Shown: positions 1 to 5,245 of the stretch, in pieces
Layout: each line of letters begins with the position of its first letter
Position numbering within the stretch: position 1 is the first letter of the stretch
Origin: an uncultured Lachnospiraceae bacterium
GTDB taxonomy: Bacteria; Bacillota; Clostridia; Lachnospirales; Lachnospiraceae
Assembly (NCBI GenBank): GCA_937915975.1
Contig: CALGGL010000051.1
Location: forward strand, 1 to 8,572
Direction: 5' to 3'
Length of the DNA stretch: 8,572 nucleotides
Notes under the pieces: generated by a model
The model's input: only the letters and a program-made list of their open reading frames with translations
What the model was told of the DNA's origin: nothing
Database searches by the model: none
Translations under genes and position numbers: made by a program

Positions 1-125
1 CCTTCCGGATAGAAAGCAGTTGCATCGAGCCTTATAAGAAGTCCTTCATCTGTGATTCTGACTTCTTCAACTCCTGCTTCAAACTCTGACAGGTATGCAT
101 CTTCATAATAAAGTTTTCCGGTCAT
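1..125 (-). CDS. AlaX-type alanyl-tRNA editing protein, N-terminal fragment
   Basis: Reading the minus strand from the ATG at 125-123 gives 41 codons with no stop, running off the left edge. The fragment begins MTGKLYYEDAYLSEFEAGV and ends TAFYPEG. In the AlaX / AlaRS-editing family the N-terminus has this KLYYED-Y form, and the FYPEGGGQ motif follows at about residue 40, so the visible end is the first part of that motif. AlaX proteins hydrolyse mischarged Ser- or Gly-tRNA(Ala) in trans in the cytoplasm. A GAGAGG ribosome binding site lies about 10 bases upstream of the start. The gene is divergent from ylxM and has its own promoter at 162-190. The zinc-binding HxxxH and the C-terminal part are outside the window, so the AlaX subtype cannot be given. 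Confidence 0.82.
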   Translation of the reverse strand, partial: MTGKLYYEDAYLSEFEAGVEEVRITDEGLLIRLDATAFYPE

Positions 126-161
126 ACAAACTCAGCCTCTCAAGTACTATTATTCAGATAC

Positions 162-190
162 ATTATATATTAAAACCAGAGATCAGTCGA
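162..190 (-). promoter_or_regulatory. Promoter of the divergent alaX-like gene
   Basis: On the minus strand TCGACT (190-185; 4 of 6 matches to TTGACA) is followed after exactly 17 bases by a perfect TATAAT (167-162). Transcription would start near 155, leaving a leader of about 30 bases with a GAGAGG ribosome binding site. The call rests on consensus match and position only. Confidence 0.6.
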
Positions 191-231
191 TTGGAAAATG
201 CATTTGCCGCATTGACGTAAAGTAAAAACAC

Positions 232-260
232 TTGACAAGCTCCCGTGATTATTGTATTAT
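232..260 (+). promoter_or_regulatory. Strong sigma-A promoter of the ylxM-ffh operon
   Basis: A perfect TTGACA (232-237) and TATTAT (255-260; 5 of 6) are separated by the ideal 17 bases. By normal sigma-A geometry the transcript starts at about 267. The ylxM ATG is at 270, so the predicted mRNA has a 5' leader of roughly 0-3 bases. No Shine-Dalgarno sequence precedes the ATG. This is the only strong promoter seen upstream of the whole ylxM-trmD block. Confidence 0.8.
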
Positions 261-269
261 GTTCACGCT

Positions 270-584
270 ATGGAAGATTTTGTAAAAAGTTCGCTTCTTT
301 TAGATTTTTATGGAGATCTGCTTACAGATCATCAGAAACAGGTTTACGGGGCTTATGTCCAGGAGAACCTTTCTGTAAGTGAGATCGCGCAGGAGTCAGG
401 TATCAGCAGGCAGGGAGTCCATGATATGATAAAGCGCTGCCGCAGCATACTCGATTCATATGAAGACAAGCTTCATCTGGTTGACCGTTTCCTCGATATA
501 AAGGATAAGGTCTCCCAGATAGACAAAGCTTCCAGCCTGGAAGACGCAAAACAAATATCATACGAGATCATGGAGCTTTTATAA
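270..584 (+). CDS. ylxM: YlxM, HTH accessory factor of the signal recognition particle
   Basis: A 104-residue protein of the UPF0122/YlxM family, of normal length. The N-terminus (SLLLDFYGDLLTDHQ, residues 8-22) is the family hallmark. It is followed by a sigma-70 region 4-like helix-turn-helix (about 34-58, LSVSEIAQESGISRQGV) and a charged helical tail. In other Gram-positives YlxM associates with the SRP pathway and modulates its GTPases. Despite the HTH, a DNA target is not established. I chose the ATG at 270 because the family starts there; the in-frame TTG at 252 would lie inside the promoter spacer. No ribosome binding site is visible before it (see promoter at 232-260). Its TAA is immediately followed by the ffh ATG. 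The codons (CTG, CGC, AGC) look more GC-rich than in the downstream genes. Confidence 0.93.
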   Translation: MEDFVKSSLLLDFYGDLLTDHQKQVYGAYVQENLSVSEIAQESGISRQGVHDMIKRCRSILDSYEDKLHLVDRFLDIKDKVSQIDKASSLEDAKQISYEIMELL

Positions 585-1931
585 ATGGCATTTGAGAGCT
601 TAACAGATAAACTGCAGAATGTTTTTAAGAAATTAAGAAGTAAGGGTATGCTTACGGAGGCTGATGTAAATGAGGCCATGAAAGAGGTTAAGCGTGCTTT
701 GCTTGAGGCTGATGTAAACTTTAAGGTTGTTAAGCAGTTTATCAAATCGGTAAGCGAGAGAGCTGTCGGTGAAGAGGTCTTAAAGGGACTTAATCCGGGA
801 CAGATGGTTATAAAGATTGTTAAGGAAGAGATGGATAAGCTTATGGGCTCCGACGTTACAGAGATAAAGCTTCTTCCTTCAAATGAAATTACGGTCATTA
901 TGATGTGCGGTCTTCAGGGAGCAGGTAAGACAACTACTGTTGCCAAGCTTGCAGGACAGTTCAAGAGCAAGGGAAGAAGACCTTTGCTTGTTGCCTGTGA
1001 TGTTTACAGACCTGCAGCTATTAAACAGCTTGAGATAAACGGCGAAAAGGTTGGAGTTCCGGTATTTACCATGGGTGACGGACACAAGCCGGTCAATATC
1101 GCAAAGGCTGCCATAGAGCATGCGGAAAAAAACGGAAACAATGTTTTATTTATAGATACTGCCGGTCGTCTTCATGTTGATGAAGAGATGATGAATGAGC
1201 TTGCGGAAATCAAGTCTAATGTTACTGTAAATTATACCATTCTTACAGTTGATGCCATGACAGGACAGGATGCGGTAAATGTTGCTACGGCATTTAATGA
1301 AAAGATAGGAATTGACGGCGTTATTCTTACCAAGCTCGACGGTGATACAAGAGGCGGAGCAGCACTTTCCATTAAGGCTGTTACAGGTAAGCCGATACTT
1401 TATGCAGGTATGGGAGAAAAGCTTACCGATCTTGAGATGTTTTATCCTGACAGAATGGCAAGTCGTATTCTTGGAATGGGAGATGTCGAAAGTCTTATTG
1501 AAAAGGCTCAGGCAGCCATAGATGAGGAAAAAGCCATAGAGATGGAGCAAAAGCTTCGTAAAGCATCCTTTGACTTTAACGATTTCTTAGAGCAGATGGA
1601 GCAGATGGAAAAGATGGGTGGCATGAGTGATATACTAAAGATGCTTCCGGGCTTTAGCGGTAACAAGCAGCTTCAGAATATCGACATAGATGACAATGCA
1701 ATGAATATGCCGAGAGCCATCATTTTATCCATGACACCGAAGGAAAGATCCAATCCGGATATTATTAATCCGAGCCGTAAGAAGAGAATTGCCAATGGTG
1801 CCGGTGTCGATATAAGTGATGTAAATAAGCTTCTTAAGCAGTTTGAACAATCAAAAAAGATGATGAAGCAGATGTCCGGCATGATGGGCGGAAAAAAGAG
1901 AGGCGGTTTTAAGCTGCCGTTTGGTTTTTGA
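585..1931 (+). CDS. ffh: Signal recognition particle GTPase Ffh (SRP54)
   Basis: 448 residues, the usual length. It carries the N domain (1 to about 90), the G domain with P-loop GLQGAGKTT (109-117), DTAGR (191-195) and TKLDGD (249-254), and a methionine-rich M domain (about 320-435). The M domain has the SRP RNA-binding segment SRKKRIANGAG (397-407), where the common GSG is GAG, and a basic, Gly-rich tail ending KLPFGF. Ffh binds the 4.5S/6S RNA and signal sequences of nascent chains and delivers ribosomes to FtsY at the membrane. The start abuts the ylxM stop with no gap. A GGAG nine bases upstream lies inside ylxM, so the two are probably translationally coupled. The SRP RNA gene and ftsY are not in this window. 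Confidence 0.98.
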   Translation: MAFESLTDKLQNVFKKLRSKGMLTEADVNEAMKEVKRALLEADVNFKVVKQFIKSVSERAVGEEVLKGLNPGQMVIKIVKEEMDKLMGSDVTEIKLLPSNEITVIMMCGLQGAGKTTTVAKLAGQFKSKGRRPLLVACDVYRPAAIKQLEINGEKVGVPVFTMGDGHKPVNIAKAAIEHAEKNGNNVLFIDTAGRLHVDEEMMNELAEIKSNVTVNYTILTVDAMTGQDAVNVATAFNEKIGIDGVILTKLDGDTRGGAALSIKAVTGKPILYAGMGEKLTDLEMFYPDRMASRILGMGDVESLIEKAQAAIDEEKAIEMEQKLRKASFDFNDFLEQMEQMEKMGGMSDILKMLPGFSGNKQLQNIDIDDNAMNMPRAIILSMTPKERSNPDIINPSRKKRIANGAGVDISDVNKLLKQFEQSKKMMKQMSGMMGGKKRGGFKLPFGF

Positions 1932-1938
1932 TAATAGG

Positions 1939-1951
1939 TAATAACTTATTA
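1939..1951. repeat. Perfect small dyad between ffh and rpsP (proximal)
   Basis: TAATAA and TTATTA flank a single C (centre 1945). The element lies just after the ffh stop. It is too weak and AT-rich to be a terminator. It could be an operator half of the arrangement with the second dyad at 1974-1990, or chance in AT-rich DNA. Confidence 0.35.
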
Positions 1952-1973
1952 TAGATTTAGCAAAATGATAAAC

Positions 1974-1990
1974 TCATGAATAATTCATGA
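1974..1990. promoter_or_regulatory. Perfect 8+1+8 inverted repeat upstream of rpsP
   Basis: TCATGAAT and ATTCATGA flank one central A (1982). The dyad ends seven bases before the rpsP ribosome binding site. With a one-base centre it suits a dimeric DNA-binding protein better than an RNA hairpin. As RNA only a weak 6-bp TCATGA/TCATGA stem with a five-base loop is possible. No regulator can be named. Confidence 0.45.
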
Positions 1991-1996
1991 TTGATA

Positions 1997-2024
1997 AAGG
2001 GAGGTGAAAATGACATGGCAGTAA
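1997..2024 (+). promoter_or_regulatory. rpsP ribosome binding site with a competing upstream ATG
   Basis: A strong AAGGGAGGTG (1997-2006) serves two ATGs. The first, at 2010, lies five bases after GGAGG and encodes only MTWQ before a TAA at 2022-2024. The second, at 2015, lies ten bases after and opens rpsP with the family-typical MAVKIRL. The four-codon frame overlaps the rpsP start in a different frame. It may be incidental, or may lower or couple rpsP initiation. Confidence 0.55.
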
Positions 2025-2260
2025 AGATAAGATTAAGAAGAATGGGATATAAGAAGCATCCTTTTTATAGAGTAATCGTTGCTGACTCCAGGTCACCAAG
2101 AGATGGTAGATTTATCGAAGAGATAGGTACTTACGATCCTAATCAGGAGCCGAATGTTGTTAAGATTGACTCGGAAGCTGCTAAGAAGTGGCTTAACAAT
2201 GGTGCTCAGCCAACAGAAACAGTAGCTAAATTATTTAAGCAGGCAGGTATCGAGAAATAA
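2015..2260 (+). CDS. rpsP: Small ribosomal subunit protein S16 (bS16)
   Basis: 81 residues, normal for bS16. The N-terminus [40 protein letters not shown] (27-46) and the C-terminal [12 protein letters not shown] segment are all diagnostic. S16 binds the 5' domain of 16S rRNA and stabilises 30S assembly. The ATG at 2015 is preferred over an upstream in-frame start at 1991 (which would add eight residues) because it gives the conserved N-terminus. Codons are those of a highly expressed gene (GTT, GCT, AAG, GAA). It is followed after 18 bases by khpA. Confidence 0.98.
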   Translation: MAVKIRLRRMGYKKHPFYRVIVADSRSPRDGRFIEEIGTYDPNQEPNVVKIDSEAAKKWLNNGAQPTETVAKLFKQAGIEK

Positions 2261-2278
2261 TCGAGGGAGGTATTGATA

Positions 2279-2506
2279 ATGAAAGAATTAGTTGAAATTA
2301 TTGCAAAATCTCTTGTCGATAATCCTGATGAAGTGGCTGTAAGCGAAACTGCTGACGGTGATACTATTACAATTGAACTTAAGGTTGCACCTGATGATAT
2401 GGGTAAAGTAATTGGTAAGCAGGGTAGAATTGCTAAGTCTATCAGAACTGTCGTTAAGGCAGCAGCTTCTAAGGGTGACAAAAAGGTAATTGTAGATATT
2501 AAATAA
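2279..2506 (+). CDS. khpA: KH-domain RNA-binding protein KhpA (YlqC)
   Basis: 75 residues forming a single KH fold. The GxxG loop is GKQG at 46-49 within MGKVIGKQGRIAKSIRTVVKA, and the C-terminal strand is KKVIVDIK. In other Gram-positives KhpA pairs with KhpB (Jag/EloR) to bind RNA and influence cell-wall elongation and division. The location between rpsP and rimM is conserved in Firmicutes. The ribosome binding site GGGAGG (2265-2270) is eight bases before the ATG at 2279; the in-frame TTG at 2273 is too close to it to be the start. Codon use resembles that of rpsP, suggesting high expression. Confidence 0.95.
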   Translation: MKELVEIIAKSLVDNPDEVAVSETADGDTITIELKVAPDDMGKVIGKQGRIAKSIRTVVKAAASKGDKKVIVDIK

Positions 2507-2519
2507 TTCTGTTTGACTT

Positions 2520-2549
2520 TTATGGGGTGCGCTTCGCGTCACCCCATAA
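2520..2549. other. Strong intercistronic hairpin without U-tract between khpA and rimM
   Basis: TTATGGGGTG (2520-2529) pairs perfectly with CACCCCATAA (2540-2549). The ten-base middle can add three further pairs (CGC/GCG around TTC) with one bulged T. It is by far the most stable structure in the window. The bases after it on the plus strand are AT-mixed, not a T run, and the minus side is no better, so a standard intrinsic terminator is not supported in either direction. It is better placed as a 3' stabilising or processing element that separates highly expressed rpsP-khpA from rimM-trmD, or as a partial attenuator. Confidence 0.75.
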
Positions 2550-2568
2550 TTATTATAAAGGAGAGTTT

Positions 2569-3078
2569 ATGCAGGATATCTTCAGAATAGGAGTAATTAC
2601 ATCAACTCACGGATTAAGGGGAGAGGTCAAGGTATTCCCCACAACCGATGATGTAAACAGATTTAAAAAACTGAAAAAATGCTTTATCCGTACGGATAAA
2701 GGGGACATAGAGGTAGAAAAAAATACTTGTAAATTCTTTAAAAATATGGTTATTCTTTCATTTAAGGAATTTGATAATATCAATGATATAGAAAAGTATA
2801 AGGGCTGTGATTTGTATGTTACAAGAGAAAATGCAGTTCCGCTTGAGGAGGATGAATTCTATATATCCGATATTATAGGTGCGGATGTATTTGAGGAAAA
2901 CGGGGACAAGCTGGGCGAGCTTTCAGATGTATTAAAGACGGGAGCAAATGATGTATTCGTTGTAAAGCTTCCCGATAAAAAAGAGGTTTTGATACCTGTA
3001 ATAAAGGAATTTGTACCCGAAATGGATATAGAATCAAAGAAGATAACGGTAAGATTAATGAAGGGAATGCTTGATTAG
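2569..3078 (+). CDS. rimM: Ribosome maturation factor RimM
   Basis: 169 residues, a typical length. The RimM N-domain motif THGLRGEVKV (13-22) is followed by a PRC-barrel C-terminal domain (about 95-165) with EFYISDIIGADV, the GANDVFVV segment and the VLIPVIKEFVPEMD motif. RimM binds S19 and the 30S head during 16S rRNA processing. The ATG at 2569 follows AAGGAG (2558-2563); an upstream in-frame start at 2527 would lie inside the hairpin and has no ribosome binding site. Its TAG is directly followed by the trmD ATG. Confidence 0.96.
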   Translation: MQDIFRIGVITSTHGLRGEVKVFPTTDDVNRFKKLKKCFIRTDKGDIEVEKNTCKFFKNMVILSFKEFDNINDIEKYKGCDLYVTRENAVPLEEDEFYISDIIGADVFEENGDKLGELSDVLKTGANDVFVVKLPDKKEVLIPVIKEFVPEMDIESKKITVRLMKGMLD

Positions 3079-3828
3079 ATGAATTTTCATATAATGACAC
3101 TGTTTCCTGAGATGGTAATGAACGGGCTTTCGGAAAGCATAACCGGCAGAGCGATGAAAAACGGCTTTATAAATGTTGATACCGTAAATATCAGGGATTT
3201 TGCCCAAAATAAATACGGACATGTGGATGATTATACCTATGGCGGAGGAGCGGGTATGCTTATGCAGGCAGAGCCGGTATATCTTGCGTACCAATCGATT
3301 CTTGAACGAATCAAAGCCGGTGAGGAAGCTTTTGATAAAAATGAAAATAGTATGAATGATAACAGGAAGCCGAGAGTTATCTATATGACTCCTCAGGGAA
3401 CGCCTTTTAAACAGTCTATGGCTGTGGAATACTCCAAAGAGGAAGATATTATTATCCTTTGCGGGCATTATGAGGGTATAGATGAAAGAGTGCTCGAGAT
3501 GATTGTTACTGACAATGTTTCCATAGGCGATTTTGTCTTAACGGGCGGTGAGCTTCCTGCCATGATGATAGTTGATGCGGTATCAAGACTTGTGCCCGGA
3601 GTTCTTGGCGGTGAGGACAGTGCGGTTTATGAGTCATTTTATGACGGACTTCTCGAGTATCCTCAATATACAAGACCGGAGGTCTTTATGGGAAAAGCTG
3701 TTCCGGAGGTGCTTTTGTCGGGACATCATAAAAATATTGAAAAATGGAGATATGAGCAGTCATTAAAGAGGACAAAGGAAAGAAGACCTGATTTATATGA
3801 GAAATATATAAATAATAAGAATAAATGA
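3079..3828 (+). CDS. trmD: tRNA (guanine-37-N1)-methyltransferase TrmD
   Basis: 249 residues. TrmD transfers a methyl group from SAM to N1 of G37 in tRNAs, preventing +1 frameshifting; it is an essential dimeric trefoil-knot enzyme. Visible motifs are [11 protein letters not shown] (50-60), MTPQG (103-107), the knot segment [11 protein letters not shown] (127-137), [13 protein letters not shown] (150-162), [10 protein letters not shown] (191-200) and [13 protein letters not shown] (212-224). By my alignment from memory the catalytic Asp (E. coli D169, in EDSF) is Glu185 here (YESF), while the partner Arg is Arg170. I recall Glu at this position in other clostridial TrmDs but cannot check it. 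The start abuts the rimM stop and no good ribosome binding site is visible, so coupling is likely. rplS does not follow. Confidence 0.97.
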   Translation: MNFHIMTLFPEMVMNGLSESITGRAMKNGFINVDTVNIRDFAQNKYGHVDDYTYGGGAGMLMQAEPVYLAYQSILERIKAGEEAFDKNENSMNDNRKPRVIYMTPQGTPFKQSMAVEYSKEEDIIILCGHYEGIDERVLEMIVTDNVSIGDFVLTGGELPAMMIVDAVSRLVPGVLGGEDSAVYESFYDGLLEYPQYTRPEVFMGKAVPEVLLSGHHKNIEKWRYEQSLKRTKERRPDLYEKYINNKNK

Positions 3829-3845
3829 GCTCGGTTTGATTTTCA

Positions 3846-3887
3846 ATAGTGTATATATGCTTGTTTTATTGGCATTGATAGTGTATA
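3846..3887 (+). repeat. Pair of direct repeats ATAGTGTATA, 32 bp apart
   Basis: ATAGTGTATA occurs at 3846-3855 and again at 3878-3887, start to start 32 bp, about three helical turns. The second copy overlaps the -10 hexamer of the promoter proposed at 3861-3889. This suits binding by a regulator to one face of the DNA, for example repression. No regulator is identified. Confidence 0.5.
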
Positions 3888-3889
3888 AT
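3861..3889 (+). promoter_or_regulatory. Promoter of the first lipoprotein gene
   Basis: A perfect TATAAT (3884-3889) lies 17 bases after TTGTTT (3861-3866; only TTG matches the -35 consensus). Start of transcription would be near 3896, about 30 bases before the ATG at 3926. This would separate the lipoprotein gene from the trmD operon, although no terminator is visible after trmD and readthrough is possible. Confidence 0.55.
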
Positions 3890-3925
3890 ATAGAAGTTAT
3901 GAAAAAATCTTCGGAGGGAAGTACA

Positions 3926-4486
3926 ATGAAAAAGAAATTATATATAATGGCACTTATGGTGTGTATAATCGGTATGTTTGCCGGCTGTGGCAAGAAAAAG
4001 GAAGAGGATACGTCGGACCCTAATGCAGAGCTTAAGGATGATGTGATTGAATTTGTTAATAATAAGCTTCCTGCAATTGAAGGTGACAGAAATAATGCCG
4101 TAGCAATATATAATTCTTATTTTGAATCGGATGATGTCAATATAGAACAGTTTTCATCAGATTTACAGGGCACAGCTATTCCTGCCATGGAAACATATAT
4201 TACTAACTTAAGTAATATTGAAGTAAAGACTGATGAGGTTAAGGCTTTAAAGGATTTGTATCTGCAGAGTGCACAAAAGCAGCTTGACGCCATGAATAAG
4301 GTGGCTGCTGCAATCAACGAGCAAAATCCGGATTATCTTACCGAGGCAGACGCTTTGATTGATGAGTCTGAAGATCTTATTTTACAGTATCAGACGCAGT
4401 TAAGAACAATTGCAATGGATACCGGTATAACCGTAAACGGAAGCTTTAGTGATGAAGTTTCAACAGATTCAGATGCTACACCTTAG
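3926..4486 (+). CDS. Predicted lipoprotein, helical, unknown function
   Basis: 186 residues. A lipoprotein signal peptide (KKK, then a hydrophobic core 5-19) ends in the lipobox FAGC with Cys21 as the lipidation site. It is followed by KKKEEDTSDP, a charged tether. The mature part is acidic and mostly helical (about 33-165) and ends in a Ser/Thr/Asp-rich tail. I do not recognise a named domain. The start at 3926 has GGAGG eight bases upstream and gives a clean signal peptide. In-frame starts at 3836 and 3899 would put extra residues before it and lack a ribosome binding site. It occupies the slot after trmD where rplS is usually found. The product is probably anchored on the outer face of the membrane; the role is unknown. 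Confidence 0.85.
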   Translation: MKKKLYIMALMVCIIGMFAGCGKKKEEDTSDPNAELKDDVIEFVNNKLPAIEGDRNNAVAIYNSYFESDDVNIEQFSSDLQGTAIPAMETYITNLSNIEVKTDEVKALKDLYLQSAQKQLDAMNKVAAAINEQNPDYLTEADALIDESEDLILQYQTQLRTIAMDTGITVNGSFSDEVSTDSDATP

Positions 4487-4500
4487 TTTTTATACATTTA

Positions 4501-4528
4501 TTTAAATTTAAACGGCAACAGTTATAAT
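4501..4528 (+). promoter_or_regulatory. Possible promoter embedded in the hairpin at 4509-4544
   Basis: A perfect TATAAT (4523-4528) sits over the loop of the downstream hairpin, 16 bases after TTTAAA (4501-4506; 4 of 6). The predicted start at about 4535 would leave a 30-base leader with GGGAG before the ATG at 4565. If real, the same DNA ends one transcript and starts the next. Confidence 0.4.
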
Positions 4529-4544
4529 AAACTGCTGCCGTTTA
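4509..4544 (+). terminator. Hairpin after the first lipoprotein gene, weak terminator
   Basis: TAAACGGCA (4509-4517) pairs with TGCCGTTTA (4536-4544). After an A-C mismatch, CAGTT (4519-4523) pairs with AACTG (4530-4534), leaving a six-base loop. The stem is strong but is followed by only TTTA and then GTGC, so the U-tract is poor. It is probably a leaky terminator or a 3' end stabiliser. Confidence 0.5.
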
Positions 4545-4564
4545 GTGCTATGGGAGAATAATTT

Positions 4565-5161
4565 ATGGATGAACACATAGTTGAAGGATATTATTTTGAG
4601 GATATCCGGGAAGCGAGTAAGGCAAAAAAAGAGTATTTTAATATTTGTAAACTTAAAGGGTCGATTTCCTTTGATGATTTGCAGGGGTTGAAAAAACTGT
4701 ATCTGAAGCTTGTGGGTAAAAACTATTTTTCAACTCCCATAGGCTATGCTTTTTTACAGGAGATGAGAGAATATATAGTAGAAAATCTCGGTGACGAGGA
4801 TTTGCCTTTAATAAGTGTTGAGAAAAAGGAAGTAATCAAGGTTCCGGATGTATTAAGTGAAAAGCATCCGGAGGTTTCATCGGAAAAATATAAAAAATTA
4901 AGGTCCGACTACGGAAAACTTAAAAAAGAAAAAACCAGAATTTTAATTATAACAGCAGCCCTTGCGGTTATTGTAGCAGGTATGTTTTATATTATGGCAA
5001 CCAATGAAAATATCGGGTATTTCAATACGGAGGAAAAAATAGTAAATAAATATTCTGCCTGGGAGGAAAGACTTGTAAGCTGGGAAAATGAGCTTAAGCT
5101 TAAGGAGGAAGAGCTTGATCAAAGGGAACAGGAACTTGATTCCTTGGATTCTGAGGATTAA
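4565..5161 (+). CDS. Single-pass membrane protein with external coiled coil, unknown function
   Basis: 198 residues. Residues 8-75 form a small soluble domain (EGYYFEDIREASKAKKEY, then a TPIGYAFLQEMREY segment) that I recall from hypothetical proteins of Lachnospiraceae but cannot name. A basic Lys-rich stretch (107-125) is followed by one transmembrane helix (about 125-144) and an acidic, Glu-rich heptad-like coiled coil (about 157-195). By the positive-inside rule the N-terminal domain is cytoplasmic and the coiled coil is outside. There is no signal peptide. GGGAG (4552-4556) is eight bases before the ATG. It lies directly upstream of the two-component genes, which makes a role in signal input or envelope organisation conceivable. 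That is inference only. Confidence 0.85.
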   Translation: MDEHIVEGYYFEDIREASKAKKEYFNICKLKGSISFDDLQGLKKLYLKLVGKNYFSTPIGYAFLQEMREYIVENLGDEDLPLISVEKKEVIKVPDVLSEKHPEVSSEKYKKLRSDYGKLKKEKTRILIITAALAVIVAGMFYIMATNENIGYFNTEEKIVNKYSAWEERLVSWENELKLKEEELDQREQELDSLDSED

Positions 5162-5206
5162 ATAATATATTTTATATGATTTCACACTTTTAACATAATG
5201 TATTTG

Positions 5207-5224
5207 TATAATATATCGTATATT
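5207..5224 (+). promoter_or_regulatory. -10 element and start-site dyad upstream of the response regulator
   Basis: A perfect TATAAT (5207-5212) lies 33 bases before the ATG at 5246. No good -35 exists at 16-18 bases; the best match, TTCACA at 5181-5186, is 20 bases away. A dyad AATATA-TCG-TATATT (5210-5224) overlaps the -10 and the expected start point at about 5219. A weak -35 plus a dyad would suit an activated or autoregulated promoter, but DNA this AT-rich gives such matches by chance. Confidence 0.45.
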
Positions 5225-5245
5225 TCCGGTATGGAGGCGTTTATT

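Noticed and set aside
473..898. 141-codon minus-strand open frame
   Set aside because: It lies antisense to ylxM and ffh, has no ribosome binding site, and reads as a low-complexity Ser/Thr-rich shadow of the ffh codons.
1146..1550. 134-codon minus-strand open frame inside ffh
   Set aside because: It is fully inside the conserved G domain of ffh and has no recognisable protein features.
2513..2550. TTGACT near CATAAT as a promoter for rimM
   Set aside because: The spacing is 26 bases and the hairpin fills it; no hexamer pair with 16-18 bases fits.
3829..3900. Terminator after trmD
   Set aside because: No inverted repeat followed by a T run is visible, so the end of the operon is left undefined.
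3836..3925. Longer N-terminus for the first lipoprotein (hydrophobic MIFNSVYMLVLLALIVYN)
   Set aside because: It spans the promoter region, lacks a ribosome binding site, and would place a second hydrophobic segment before a complete signal peptide.
5198..5245. 16-residue extension of the response regulator
   Set aside because: The receiver fold starts at MDDLKILVVDD, and the GGAGG at 5233-5237 is correctly spaced for the ATG at 5246.
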